Shown here: piece by piece, positions 23,071 through 31,812 of the stretch
How positions within the stretch are numbered: position 1 is the stretch's first letter
Layout of the letters: every line of letters starts with the position of its first letter
Assembly (NCBI GenBank): GCA_030425145.1
Contig: JAUHVK010000011.1
Location: 56,832-120,831 of the forward strand
Length of the DNA: 64,000 nucleotides
Source of the DNA: Alphaproteobacteria bacterium
Lineage (GTDB): Bacteria > Pseudomonadota > Alphaproteobacteria > Rhodobacterales > Rhodobacteraceae
Direction of reading: 5' to 3'
Made by a program: the position numbers and the translations under genes
Notes under the pieces: model-generated
Database searches by the model: none
What the model saw: only the letters and a program-made list of their open reading frames with translations
Told to the model about the DNA's origin: nothing

Positions 23071-24705
23071 ATGGCCAAGAAACCCACGATCTATGACAGC
23101 ATGGGCAAGCCGATCAATCGGGCCGTCCTGACAAAGGAGATCGCAACGCCCACGATGGCTGGCGCGCGGTCCCCGATCGCGACCTATCCAGGCGATGGTC
23201 TTGATCCGTTGATCCTGGGTGCGATCCTGCGTGAGGCCGATCTGGGCAATCCGCAGCGTTACATGGCACTTGCCCGCACGATCGAACAGCGCGATCCGCA
23301 TTATGCTGGTGTTCTCGGCACCCGAAAGCGCAGCGTGTCCCAGCTCGAAATCACCGTCGAGGCCGGTGACGACAGTGCAAAGGCCGAGGAGATCGCGGAG
23401 GAGCTCCGCCAATGGCTCAAGCGCCGCGAGTTGCAGACGGAGCTCTTTCACGTCCTGGACGCGGTCGGCAAGGGATACAGCCACACCGAGATCATCTGGG
23501 ATTACTCTGAAGGCCAGTGGTGGCCTGCGCGGCTGGAATGGCGCGATCCGGCCTGGTTCCGCTTTGACCGGATCGATCTGACGACACCGACCATGCTCGA
23601 CGACACCGGGGCCGAGGTGCCGTACCCTCCGGGCAAGTTTATCTTTGCGCGGATGCAGGCCATGTCCGGATTGCCGCTGAGCTCGGGGCTTGTTCGGCTG
23701 GCGACGTGGATCTGGCTCTTCAAGGCGTACACCCAGCGCGACTGGGCAGTCTTCACGCAGACCTATGGCCAGCCGCTGCGCGTGGGAAAGTTCGGGGCAG
23801 GCGCGAGCGAGAAAGATCAGAATACACTCTTCCGCGCTGTGGCGGATATCGGTGGCGACTGCGCGGCGATCATTCCGCAGGACATGATGATCGAGTTTGT
23901 CGAGGCCAAGAACCTTGGCTCCGGTACCGACCTTTACGAGCGCCGCTGCGACTGGCTCGACAAGCAGACCAGCAAAGCGGTGATCGGCCAGACGGCGACC
24001 ACCGATGCAGAGGTGGGCGGGCTGGGATCGGGCAAGGAGCACCGTCAGGTTCAGGAAGACATCGAGCGGGCGGATGCCAATGATCTGAGCGCGATCCTGA
24101 CCCAGCAACTTGCGATCCCGTTTGTGAAACTCAACCACGGTGACCAGCCGGTCTATCCAAGCCTGAGCATCGGTCGGCCGGAAGAGGAAGACCTCGCGCA
24201 GTGGAGTGCCAGCATCGCGCCGCTTGTCGAGCTGGGCTTTCCGGTGCCGATCGAGGAAGTGCGCAAGAAATTCGGCATCCGCGCGCCGAACAAAGGGGAG
24301 GAAATTCTGCTGCCATCGGCGATTTATGCCGCGCGGTTGCAGTCCTCGCCGACCAATCAGGACGGAAACCCACCTGAGAGCGCCGTTAAACACCCTTTTA
24401 ATACCCTTCCGGCTTCTGAGCGGACCGATGTGGCCGAACAGTCGGAAGGCCCCTCAGCGGGCAATACAGCGGCTCATGAGATTTTGGCGGAAACGCTGGG
24501 GCGCGCGATGCATCCTCAGATGTCACAGATGATGGCACGGATCGAGGCGATTGTCGAGGCGGCGACCTCGATCGAAGAGCTGCGCGAGGCGCTCTTTGCG
24601 GCCTATCCGTCCCTCATGACCGACGCCTTTGTCGACGAGCTGGCGCAGGGTCTGGCCGCGGCGGAACTGGGCGGGCGCGCCGCACTGGAGGAAGACAGTG
24701 CTTGA
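23071..24705 (+). CDS. Portal protein (DUF935, Mu gp29)
   Basis: 544 residues. The DUF935 pattern is clear: QRDPHYAGVLGTRKRSV near residue 75, WPARLEWRDPAWFRFD, the RDWAVFTQTYGQPLRVGKF core, and VIGQTATTD. The C-terminal 120 residues are a helical crown with a variable linker. It forms the dodecameric DNA entry ring and connects head to tail. Overlaps the gpF gene by 8 bases. Confidence 0.93.
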   Translation: MAKKPTIYDSMGKPINRAVLTKEIATPTMAGARSPIATYPGDGLDPLILGAILREADLGNPQRYMALARTIEQRDPHYAGVLGTRKRSVSQLEITVEAGDDSAKAEEIAEELRQWLKRRELQTELFHVLDAVGKGYSHTEIIWDYSEGQWWPARLEWRDPAWFRFDRIDLTTPTMLDDTGAEVPYPPGKFIFARMQAMSGLPLSSGLVRLATWIWLFKAYTQRDWAVFTQTYGQPLRVGKFGAGASEKDQNTLFRAVADIGGDCAAIIPQDMMIEFVEAKNLGSGTDLYERRCDWLDKQTSKAVIGQTATTDAEVGGLGSGKEHRQVQEDIERADANDLSAILTQQLAIPFVKLNHGDQPVYPSLSIGRPEEEDLAQWSASIAPLVELGFPVPIEEVRKKFGIRAPNKGEEILLPSAIYAARLQSSPTNQDGNPPESAVKHPFNTLPASERTDVAEQSEGPSAGNTAAHEILAETLGRAMHPQMSQMMARIEAIVEAATSIEELREALFAAYPSLMTDAFVDELAQGLAAAELGGRAALEEDSA

Positions 24706-25540
24706 GGGACAGTTCCGCAAGCCGTTCCCGGAACAGGTCGCGGCCTTCCGGCTGCGGCTGGGCAATCTGGTTCCGACCAGCGCCTGGGATGATATCCAGA
24801 AATCCGCGCATGATCGCGCCTTCATGGTGGCCGGGGCCACGCAAGCCGATCTGCTGACCGATCTGGGCGGTGCCGTGGATGCGGCGATCTCAAAGGGCGA
24901 GACGCTCGATCAGTTCCGCGCTCGGTTCCGCGACATCGTCGAGACGCGCGGCTGGCACGGCTGGACCGGCGAAGGCACCGAGGCGGGCGAGAACTGGCGG
25001 ACCAAGGTCATCTACCGCACCAACATGGCCACGACCTACGCGGCCGGGCGGCGGGCGCAGCTCATTGCCGGCAACTATCCGTTCTGGGTCTACCGGCACG
25101 GCGGGTCGGAACATCCGCGCAAGAGCCATCTTGCGATGGACGGGCTGATCCTTCCCTCCGATCATCCGGCTTGGTCAGTCCTTTATCCGCCGAACGACTG
25201 GGGGTGCAGCTGCTACGTCCTCGGCGCGCGGTCTGAGGCACATGCCCGTCGCAAGGGCGGCGATCCGGACAAGAAGCTGCCCGACAATTGGCAGGAGATC
25301 GACCCAAAGACCGGCGAGCCGATCGGCATCGGCAAGGGCTGGGGCTATGCGCCCGGTGCAACCGTGTCCGAGGCGATCAACATCCTGGCACCCAAGTTCC
25401 GCACGTGGCCCGACGAGCTGGCGATGGCCGTCCTGCGCGAATGGCTGAGCCAGCCCGAGATTGCCCGCGCCCTGGGCTTTGAGGGCGGCGAGATCACTGA
25501 TGCCGTGATCATGGCGATCCTGACCGGGCTTCGGGCATGA
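24698..25540 (+). CDS. Minor head / head morphogenesis protein (Mu gpF type, GTG start)
   Basis: 280 residues from GTG 24698 inside the portal end. The core (VIYRTNMATTYAAGRRAQL, HPRKSHLAMDGLILPSDHP, PPNDWGCSCYV) is the SPP1 gp7/Mu gpF family signature with the conserved WGCRC-like motif (here WGCSC). It enters the procapsid and helps DNA ejection or assembly. Confidence 0.92.
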   Translation: MLEGQFRKPFPEQVAAFRLRLGNLVPTSAWDDIQKSAHDRAFMVAGATQADLLTDLGGAVDAAISKGETLDQFRARFRDIVETRGWHGWTGEGTEAGENWRTKVIYRTNMATTYAAGRRAQLIAGNYPFWVYRHGGSEHPRKSHLAMDGLILPSDHPAWSVLYPPNDWGCSCYVLGARSEAHARRKGGDPDKKLPDNWQEIDPKTGEPIGIGKGWGYAPGATVSEAINILAPKFRTWPDELAMAVLREWLSQPEIARALGFEGGEITDAVIMAILTGLRA

Positions 25541-26052
25541 AGATCGAGCTCAAGACCGCCGAGGCGCAGCGCGTCCTGGATGAACTGATCCGGCGGATGA
25601 CGGACTTCAGCGTGCCGCTGGCGGATATCGGCGACGATATGGTCGAAAGCACCCGACAGAACTTCATTGAAGGCAGCTCTCCCGATGGTGTGCCCTGGGC
25701 CCCGAAGTCGCAGGCCACGCTTGACGCCTATGCCGCGCGCAAGGAAACCGTCAGCTCCAAGCCACTGATCGGCCCGTCACGGACGCTGTCCACGAACATC
25801 TCTTTCCAATCGACTGCGACCAGCGTCTCGTGGGGCTCCAACATGATCCAGGCGGCGGTGATGCAGTTCGGCGCGCAGGCGGGCGAGTTCGGGGCGACGA
25901 TCGGGCGCGACAGGAACGGGCGCGAGTTCATGGTCTCGACGCCCTGGGGCGACATTCCCGCCCGTCCCTTCATCGGCGTGGGCGAAGACGACGAGACCGC
26001 GATCGTGGCCACGCTCGAGGAATGGCTCGAGGGCGCTGACAAGCCCGGTTGA
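25537..26052 (+). CDS. Virion morphogenesis protein (Mu gpG type)
   Basis: 171 residues. The pattern DIGDDMVESTRQNFIEGSSPDGVPW, LIGPSRTLSTNISFQ and PARPFIGVGEDDE matches Mu gpG / P2 gpS virion morphogenesis proteins, involved in tail completion and head-tail joining. Coupled to gpF by ATGA overlap. It is the last gene before the gap with the palindrome. Confidence 0.9.
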   Translation: MKIELKTAEAQRVLDELIRRMTDFSVPLADIGDDMVESTRQNFIEGSSPDGVPWAPKSQATLDAYAARKETVSSKPLIGPSRTLSTNISFQSTATSVSWGSNMIQAAVMQFGAQAGEFGATIGRDRNGREFMVSTPWGDIPARPFIGVGEDDETAIVATLEEWLEGADKPG

Positions 26053-26101
26053 CGGAACGCCAAAGCCGGTTCAGGGTGCAGTTGAGGCCGTTCTGCAAAG
26101 G

Positions 26102-26122
26102 TCCGATCACGTGATCGGATAT
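26102..26122. promoter_or_regulatory. Palindromic candidate activator site before the capsid operon
   Basis: TCCGATCACGTGATCGGA followed by TAT, an exact 21-base match to 16839-16859. It lies in the 102-base gap between gpG and the protease gene, 33 bases before the protease ATG. The pair of copies suggests coordinated late expression of lysis and capsid genes. Confidence 0.72.
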
Positions 26123-26154
26123 GTCCCGAAGGCCTGAGCAGCGATAAACGCTGC

Positions 26155-27225
26155 ATGAGCACGCAACACATCTCCGCCGCCCTTATGTCTGCGCTTCCGC
26201 TGCCCGAGATGGGTGCGGAGCCCAAGGCTCCTGAATGGATCCAGATCCTGCCGGCAACGCAAGGCGTGCTGGAGACCTATGACGGTCGCGGCCCGTATCG
26301 GGTTGACGACATCGACGCGCTGATCGCCACGAGCTTTGCGAAATCGCGGCGCGGCAGAATTCCCATCGATCAGGATCATGCCATCGCCAAGGCCGCGCCG
26401 CAGGGCAACCCGGCCCCGGCGCGTGGATGGATCACCGAAATGCAAGCCCGCGACGATGGGCTCTACGGCAAGGTCACATGGACCAAGGCCGGTGCCGAGA
26501 TGGTGGCGGACGGTGCCTATGAAAGCGTGTCGCCCGTCCTGATGCACACCACGGACAAGCGGGTTGTCTTCATTCGTGAGGTCAGCCTGGTCAACCGACA
26601 GAACCTGCGCGGCATGGCCGCGCTTCAATCCGAGGAGAGCAGCGCAATGCTGAAGAAGTTGATTGAGATGCTGGGGCTTGGGGAGGATGCGACCGAAGAT
26701 CAGGTCATGTCCGCCCTCAAGTCCAAGATGGAGGCCAAGCCGGCTGCGCAGTCCGAAGACCTCGGCCGTGTCGCCAAGGCAGCCGGTCTGGCAGAGGACG
26801 CTAAAGCCGATGACATCGTCGCGGCCGTTCAGTCGGCGATCGAAGCCTCGACCGGCGAGGAGCGCCTGATCACGGCCCTTCAGGCCGAGGTCGATGTCCT
26901 CAAGAAGGATGGCAAGCGCCGCGATGCCGAAGCCGCCGTCTCCGAGGCGCGTGCCAAAGGCAAGGGCATCGGCAAGGCCACCGAGAAGGTCCTGGTGTCC
27001 CTCCACATGGAAGGCAACATGGACGCGTTCAACGAGATGGTTGCCGCGCAATCCGATCTCAGCACCACCCACACATCCGACACCGCACCGAACCTCGACA
27101 GCGCCACGATGAGCGCAGAGGAAATCAGCGACAAGGCCAGCGCCTACATGGCGAAGTGCGAGGCCGAGGGCCGGATGATCACAGCCGCGCAGGCGGTTGA
27201 CCACGTCATGGAGGCAAGCCAGTGA
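26155..27225 (+). CDS. Capsid protease with C-terminal scaffold (Mu gpI type)
   Basis: 356 residues. The N-terminal protease (about 1-160) has RRGRIPIDQDHAIAKAAPQGNPAPARGWI, which holds the conserved H-x-A pattern, and GAYESVSPVL with the catalytic Ser region. The C-terminal 190 residues are helical scaffold. An internal ATG at 26647 (residue 165) stands behind GAGGAG and would give a separate 192-residue scaffold, as gpZ arises within gpI in Mu. It matures the prohead. Confidence 0.9.
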   Translation: MSTQHISAALMSALPLPEMGAEPKAPEWIQILPATQGVLETYDGRGPYRVDDIDALIATSFAKSRRGRIPIDQDHAIAKAAPQGNPAPARGWITEMQARDDGLYGKVTWTKAGAEMVADGAYESVSPVLMHTTDKRVVFIREVSLVNRQNLRGMAALQSEESSAMLKKLIEMLGLGEDATEDQVMSALKSKMEAKPAAQSEDLGRVAKAAGLAEDAKADDIVAAVQSAIEASTGEERLITALQAEVDVLKKDGKRRDAEAAVSEARAKGKGIGKATEKVLVSLHMEGNMDAFNEMVAAQSDLSTTHTSDTAPNLDSATMSAEEISDKASAYMAKCEAEGRMITAAQAVDHVMEASQ

Positions 27226-27602
27226 TCCCCACATTCATCCGGTCCTACTTGGCCGCGTCCGCCGTTCTGGGCAACCGCATCGTCAAGTATGCAGCGCCCT
27301 CCGCCGACAAGTCGGTCAATACGGCAAGTGCCAACACTCAGCCCTTCGTCGGCGTCTCCGACCGCCTCGGGGCCGATGCCGGCGAAATGCTCGACGTCCA
27401 TCGCGGCGGCCTGGTCCCCGTCCAGTTGGGCGGCACCGTGACGGCCGGCGCGCCGATCACGTCGGACGCGAACGGCAAGGGCATCGTTGCTGTTGCCGCA
27501 ACCGGTACCACCGTTCGGATCATCGGCTATGCCGACGAGCCGGGTGTGGCCGATGACATCATCGATGTGATGTGGGCTCCGGGCCTGCTCCACGAAGCTT
27601 AA
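27222..27602 (+). CDS. Capsid decoration protein (DUF2190 type, GTG start)
   Basis: 126 residues from GTG 27222. Small beta-barrel pattern: RIVKYAAPSADKSVNTASA, FVGVSDRLGADAGEMLDVHRGG, GTVTAGAPITSDANGKGI. Matches DUF2190 head-stabilising proteins. Located between protease and major capsid, as expected. Confidence 0.82.
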   Translation: MIPTFIRSYLAASAVLGNRIVKYAAPSADKSVNTASANTQPFVGVSDRLGADAGEMLDVHRGGLVPVQLGGTVTAGAPITSDANGKGIVAVAATGTTVRIIGYADEPGVADDIIDVMWAPGLLHEA

Positions 27603-27620
27603 TCGCAAGGAACCATACCT

Positions 27621-28595
27621 ATGTCCGGAAACCGCCCCTTTGTGGTCAGCGCAACGCTCTCTGCCGTTGCCATCGCCTACCGCAACCCCGAAGCCTTCCG
27701 CATTGCCGATCTGGTCCTGCCGCGCGTCACCGTCGGCAGCGAAAAGTTCAAATGGCACGAATACCCGATCGGCGAGGCGTTCCAGATGCCCGACGCGCGG
27801 GTTGGCCGTCGCGGCCGCGTTCAGCAGATGGAGTTCAACAGCCTCGAGCGCACCGACAGCGTCGATGATTACGGCCTCGAATTCCCGATCCCTTATTCCG
27901 ACATCGACGAAGCCCGTGCGCAGCGCGCAGCCAAGCTGTCGAACGCCGATCCGGAAAAGGAAGGCGTGATGATGCTTCAGGAGACCATCATGAACATCCG
28001 CGAATTGCGGGTGGCGCAGTTGGTCCACAACCTGAACACCTACAATCCGGCGATGCGCCTCACGCTGTCCGGCAATGACCAGTTCTCGGACTATGCCAAC
28101 TCTGACCCGATCACTGTCCTGAAGGACGCGATGAACAGCACGCTCATCTATCGTCCGAACACGTGGGTGATGAGCCGCTACGCCTGGTCGAAGCTCAGCT
28201 CGCATCCAAAGATCGTCAATGCCGTGCGCGGTGCCGGCACCACGGATGGCATCGTCACCATCCAACAAGTGATCGATCTCTTCTCCGGCGAAGGGCTCAA
28301 GCGCATCCTGATCGGCGAGGCGCAGTACAACGCCGCCAAGCCGGGTCAGGCGGTGAACCTCCAGCATGCCTGGGGCAACCACATCGCCATGCTGCACATC
28401 AATCCGCAGGCCACCACCCAGCCGGGCATCGTGACCTTCGGCTACACGGCGCAGCTCGGCTCGAAAACCGTTGGCCGGATCGACGATCCTGATGTCGGCC
28501 TGAAAGGCGGTGTCCGCGTCCGCAACGGCGAACAGGTCAAGGAGCTGATCGTCGCGAAGGATGTCGGCTTCTTCCTTCAGAACGTTGTGTCGTAA
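27621..28595 (+). CDS. Major capsid protein
   Basis: 324 residues, HK97-fold type of B3/RcapMu-like phages (contains VGSEKFKWHEYPIGEAFQMPDAR, FPIPYSDIDEARAQ, YRPNTWVMSRYAWSKLSSHP). Strong ribosome-binding context (GGAACC) and position after the decoration protein support it. The C-terminal VRVRNGEQVKELIVAKDVGFFLQNVV is typical of capsid strands. Confidence 0.9.
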   Translation: MSGNRPFVVSATLSAVAIAYRNPEAFRIADLVLPRVTVGSEKFKWHEYPIGEAFQMPDARVGRRGRVQQMEFNSLERTDSVDDYGLEFPIPYSDIDEARAQRAAKLSNADPEKEGVMMLQETIMNIRELRVAQLVHNLNTYNPAMRLTLSGNDQFSDYANSDPITVLKDAMNSTLIYRPNTWVMSRYAWSKLSSHPKIVNAVRGAGTTDGIVTIQQVIDLFSGEGLKRILIGEAQYNAAKPGQAVNLQHAWGNHIAMLHINPQATTQPGIVTFGYTAQLGSKTVGRIDDPDVGLKGGVRVRNGEQVKELIVAKDVGFFLQNVVS

Positions 28596-28607
28596 GGGGG
28601 CGAAGCA

Positions 28608-29069
28608 ATGACAGGCAAGACCCCAGAACGCGAAGCGCTTGAGAAAGAGGCCGAGGGTCTCGGTCTCAAGGTTCCCGGCAATATCGGCGATGGAAAGCTG
28701 GCGGAGCGGATCGAAGAGGCAAAGGCCGCGCAGAACGACAACGGCACGGCCAATGCACCGGCGGCGGGTGAACAGACATCCCCCCAGGCGACCGGCGATC
28801 AAGCCGCACCCGCTGCCACCGCGGTTCCGGCGATTAGGCTCGCGAAACAGCAGACCACCTCAGCGTCCGGTCTGACGCAATCGCCCGGCATCGGGAAGCA
28901 GGCGAAGACTGCGCGGCCGGAGCCGGACACCGACCTCTTCGAGGTGATCGACCGGGTCCGCCATGGCGGCAAGGTCTACGAGATCGGCGATCCGATCGAG
29001 CTCGACGTGAAGACCGAACTGCCCGCCCTGATCGCGGCGGGCGTGATCGCCGATCCCACGACCGAATAG
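28608..29069 (+). CDS. Low-complexity head-region protein
   Basis: 153 residues. The N-terminal LEM/HeH-like helical stretch (EREALEKEAEGLGLKVPGN, KLAERIEEAKAA) is followed by an Ala/Pro/Thr-rich linker and a C-terminal beta segment (VIDRVRHGGKVYEIGDPIEL). Such proteins follow the major capsid in many Mu-like phages; perhaps a head-tail connector accessory. Confidence 0.7.
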   Translation: MTGKTPEREALEKEAEGLGLKVPGNIGDGKLAERIEEAKAAQNDNGTANAPAAGEQTSPQATGDQAAPAATAVPAIRLAKQQTTSASGLTQSPGIGKQAKTARPEPDTDLFEVIDRVRHGGKVYEIGDPIELDVKTELPALIAAGVIADPTTE

Positions 29070-29113
29070 CGGACGGCTGCTCGCCGCTATGCCCCTTTGG
29101 GAGCGAGGGGGGA

Positions 29114-29146
29114 GGTCCCGGTGGTCTGGCACGGTCCGCCGGGACC
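29114..29146 (+). promoter_or_regulatory. Strong hairpin between capsid and connector genes
   Basis: GGTCCCGG (29114-29121) pairs with CCGGGACC (29139-29146) around a 17-base loop. No T-run follows, so it is more likely an attenuator, RNA-stability element or processing site than a full terminator. It sits in the 99-base gap after the highly expressed capsid genes. Confidence 0.6.
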
Positions 29147-29168
29147 ACATTCATGAAGGAACGCATCC

Positions 29169-29600
29169 ATGGCCTATGCCACGAAAGCTGACATGATCGA
29201 CGCCTACGGGAACCGCCTGCTGGTGGACCTGACCGATCGCGGCGATGTGGCGACGGGTCTGATCGACGATGACACGCTCGACCAGGCATTGGATCACGCC
29301 TCGGCCGAGATCGACGGCTACATCGCGGCGCGCTACGTGCTGCCGCTTTCCGAGGTGCCGCGCTTTGTCACCGATCTGACCTGCGTTCTGGCCGTCTGGC
29401 GTCTGCACACGCACGAGCCCTCGGGCAAGATCAAGACCGATTACGAGATGGCGCAGAAGAAGCTGCGCGAAATCTCCAACGGCACCCTGCGTATTCCGGG
29501 TGCCACTGGCGTCGAGCCTGCCGGCACCGGTGCCGGGGCCGCGCGGGTCACCGACCGCGAACGCCCCATGACCGAAACCAACCTCAAGAGCTTCATCTGA
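29169..29600 (+). CDS. Head-tail connector (DUF1320, Mu gp36)
   Basis: 143 residues. DUF1320 pattern: YATKADMIDAYGNRLLVDLTDRG, LDQALDHASAEIDGYIAARY, PRFVTDLTCVLAVWRLH. It forms the connector ring below the portal. The stop overlaps the next start. Confidence 0.9.
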   Translation: MAYATKADMIDAYGNRLLVDLTDRGDVATGLIDDDTLDQALDHASAEIDGYIAARYVLPLSEVPRFVTDLTCVLAVWRLHTHEPSGKIKTDYEMAQKKLREISNGTLRIPGATGVEPAGTGAGAARVTDRERPMTETNLKSFI

Positions 29601-30034
29601 TGATCGTGAAGCCGTCCATAACGCGCCTGAGCGCCGAGGTGACCGCCCTGAGCGGCCGGGTGCGCGGTGCGGCGGATTACACGGCGCTTCTGCGCGGTGG
29701 ATCGCTGCCCGCTGCCCCCGTCTTTGCCTATGTGCTCTACGGCGGGATCGCCCGGCGCGGTGCGCCCGAGGTGGCCGTGGGCGCGTACCGCCAACCGGTC
29801 GGGCGCGGCATCAAGATTGTCGTCTTCTACCGCACCACGGACCCCGAAGGTGCGCGTCTGGTCGATGACCTGGAAGAGATGGCCAACGACATCCTGCGCG
29901 CCTTCTGCGGCTGGCGTCCCGGCAACGAGATCGGCGTCTTTGAGCTTGCCGGCGCATCCGTCAACGACTTCCGGGACGGCATCCTGTCCCAGCAGATCGA
30001 CCTGACCCTGTCCGACCAGTTGAGGTTCACATGA
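29600..30034 (+). CDS. Tail terminator-like protein (Mu gp37-like)
   Basis: 144 residues. AEVTALSGRVRGAADYTALL and PAAPVFAYVLYGGIARRGAPEV with a beta-rich remainder match the Mu gp37/tail-terminator family that caps the tail tube. Position directly after gp36 agrees. Confidence 0.75.
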   Translation: MIVKPSITRLSAEVTALSGRVRGAADYTALLRGGSLPAAPVFAYVLYGGIARRGAPEVAVGAYRQPVGRGIKIVVFYRTTDPEGARLVDDLEEMANDILRAFCGWRPGNEIGVFELAGASVNDFRDGILSQQIDLTLSDQLRFT

Positions 30035-30201
30035 CCAAGAAATCCCGTCCCGCGCTGCCCTCGGGTGGCGGCAGCTACACCCGCGACAAGAAAGGCGAGC
30101 TGAAGCTCGTCGAGACGCCGACGAAAGAGCGTCTGCGCCGTGGGGCTGAAACCCCTGTTGAAGAGGCTGTTGAAGCCTCCACCGAGGAGACATCGAAATG
30201 A
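30031..30201 (+). CDS. 56-residue basic protein, unknown
   Basis: ATG 30031 overlaps the previous stop and its TGA overlaps the tail-tube start. Short, with Gly/Ser and Glu-rich parts (LPSGGGSYTRDKKGEL, VEEAVEASTEE). Similar to the small gp38-like proteins before Mu tail genes. Confidence 0.55.
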   Translation: MTKKSRPALPSGGGSYTRDKKGELKLVETPTKERLRRGAETPVEEAVEASTEETSK

Positions 30202-31127
30202 CCATCCGCTGGGCTGAGAAGCTGCTTCTCGCGAAAATCGAGAGCACCTATGGCACCGACAGTTCGCCGGGAGCCGGTGATGCCGTTCTGGCCACCGCCG
30301 TCGAGCTGTCGCCGATGGAGGGGCAGGACATCGAGCGCAATCTCGACAAGCCTTACCTCGGCAATGACGGCAGCATCGCCGTCGATCTGCATCAGAAGAT
30401 CAAGTTCCGGGTCGAGCTGCAGGGCTCTGGCACGGCGGGCACCGCGCCTGCCTGGGGACCGATGCTGCGCGCCTGTGCCTTTGCCGAGACAATCAGCGCC
30501 AGCACCTCGGTCACCTACAACCCGATCACGTCGAGCCATGAGAGCATCTCGCTCTACCTTTACATCGGCAACACGCTCTATGTCATGAAGGGTGCGCGCG
30601 GTACCGTGGCGCTGATCCTGAACGCGTCTGGCATCCCGTATCTGGAGTTCGAGTTCACCAGCCTCTTCACGATGCCGGCAGAAAATACACCGCCCGCGCC
30701 GAACTATTCCGGCTACCAGGACCCGACCGAGGTGTCGAACGCGACAACGCCGGTCTTTACCATCGACGGCACCGACTTCGTGCTGCGCAATTTCAAGCTC
30801 GACGCCGCCAACGATGTCCAAGGCCGGTTCCTGATCGGCGACGAGCGCGTGATCATCGTGGACAAGGCCGAGATGCTGGAGTTCCAGATGGTCGCGGTGC
30901 CGCTGACCACGCTCAACCCCTACGCCCTGGCGAAGAACAAGACCAAGGTCGAGGTGATCATCACCCATGGCACCGAGGCGGGCAAGATCGCGACGATCGA
31001 CATCCCGGCACTGCAGATCCAGCGCCCGTCCGGTCTGGCAGAGGCCCAGGGCATCACGGAATGGCCCCTGCGCGGCAAGCCGATCCCGGTCTCGGGCAAT
31101 GACCAGTTCACCCTGACACTCACCTGA
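30198..31127 (+). CDS. Tail tube protein, siphovirus type
   Basis: 309 residues. RWAEKLLLAKIESTYGTDSSPGAGDAVLA at the N-terminus and the beta-rich core (IKFRVELQGSGTAGTAPAWGPML, YLEFEFTSLFTMPAE) match major tail proteins of B3-like and other non-contractile Mu-like phages. There is no sheath gene, so the tail is non-contractile. Confidence 0.85.
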   Translation: MTIRWAEKLLLAKIESTYGTDSSPGAGDAVLATAVELSPMEGQDIERNLDKPYLGNDGSIAVDLHQKIKFRVELQGSGTAGTAPAWGPMLRACAFAETISASTSVTYNPITSSHESISLYLYIGNTLYVMKGARGTVALILNASGIPYLEFEFTSLFTMPAENTPPAPNYSGYQDPTEVSNATTPVFTIDGTDFVLRNFKLDAANDVQGRFLIGDERVIIVDKAEMLEFQMVAVPLTTLNPYALAKNKTKVEVIITHGTEAGKIATIDIPALQIQRPSGLAEAQGITEWPLRGKPIPVSGNDQFTLTLT

Positions 31128-31144
31128 TCGAGAGGACCGCTCCC

Positions 31145-31474
31145 ATGTTCAAGATCGATGACAACCCGACCTTCACCCACACCGTCGAGATCGACGTGCC
31201 CGCCGATGGCGGCTCTGAGCGGCAATCGCTCAAGGCGACGTTCCGGGTGTTGCCGGCAAGTGAGCTGGCGGAGTTCGACACCAGCAGGAACGAGGGACAG
31301 AAGGATTTCCTGCGCGCAGTGATCGTCAAGCTGGATGACATCGTGGGCGGGGATGACAAGCCGCTGCCCTACAATGACAAGCTGCGCGATCACCTGCTCG
31401 ATCTCTTCTACGTCCGGATCCCGCTGATGAACGCCTACAGCCGCGCGATGGTGATCGGCCGGGTGGGAAACTGA
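31145..31474 (+). CDS. Tail assembly chaperone, short form
   Basis: 109 residues in the zero frame (MFKIDDNPTFTHTVEIDVP ... ELAEFDTSRNEGQKDFLRAVIVKLDDI). Position between tail tube and tape measure is that of lambda gpG. The last sense codons GTG GGA AAC contain the slippery heptamer G GGA AAC (31465-31471) just before TGA, allowing -1 shifting into the downstream frame. Confidence 0.85.
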   Translation: MFKIDDNPTFTHTVEIDVPADGGSERQSLKATFRVLPASELAEFDTSRNEGQKDFLRAVIVKLDDIVGGDDKPLPYNDKLRDHLLDLFYVRIPLMNAYSRAMVIGRVGN

Positions 31475-31812
31475 AATGGGCGGGCGAGGCCTGGGCAAAC
31501 GGCACGCTCGCCCATGATCCGCGCGGCCCGAAACGCGGCGCGGCCCGAGATGCCGAGCTTTGGGGCATCCCGTGGACAGAGCCCGAAACCGGCGTCTGGC
31601 CCGAAAACGCCGAGGCGGTCCGCGCCTTCCTGCGCATCCAGTCGCAGTTCCGGACGCCCGGTGCCTTCGGTGGCACCTGCGGTCTGGAATACGGGCACGT
31701 GCGCGAGGGGCTGGAGATGGCAGGCTTTGCCGTCACGCCCGATCTCTGGGCGCAGCTGCAATGTGTTGAACGGGGCGCAATCGACGCCACAGTGAGGAAA
31801 CTGACGCGATGA
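31145..31812 (+). CDS. Tail assembly chaperone, -1 frameshift product (lambda gpGT equivalent)
   Basis: After a -1 slip at 31465-31471 the frame continues LKWAGEAWANGTLAHDPRG to TGA 31810-31812, giving about 222 residues. The extension has no start codon near its beginning, which is why it would be missed as a separate gene. Its content (ELWGIPWTEPETGVWPENAEAV, FRTPGAFGGTCGLEYGHV) is protein-like and of steady length to the tape measure ATG at 31809. Short and long forms normally act in a fixed ratio on tape measure assembly. Confidence 0.8.
31465..31471 (+). promoter_or_regulatory. Programmed -1 ribosomal frameshift site GGGAAAC
   Basis: Canonical X XXY YYZ heptamer (G GGA AAC) in the zero frame, one codon before the stop. 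It is close to the GGGAAAG of lambda G-GT. A GC-rich stretch with GGGCGGGCGAGGC follows within 10 bases and could stimulate shifting. Confidence 0.82.
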
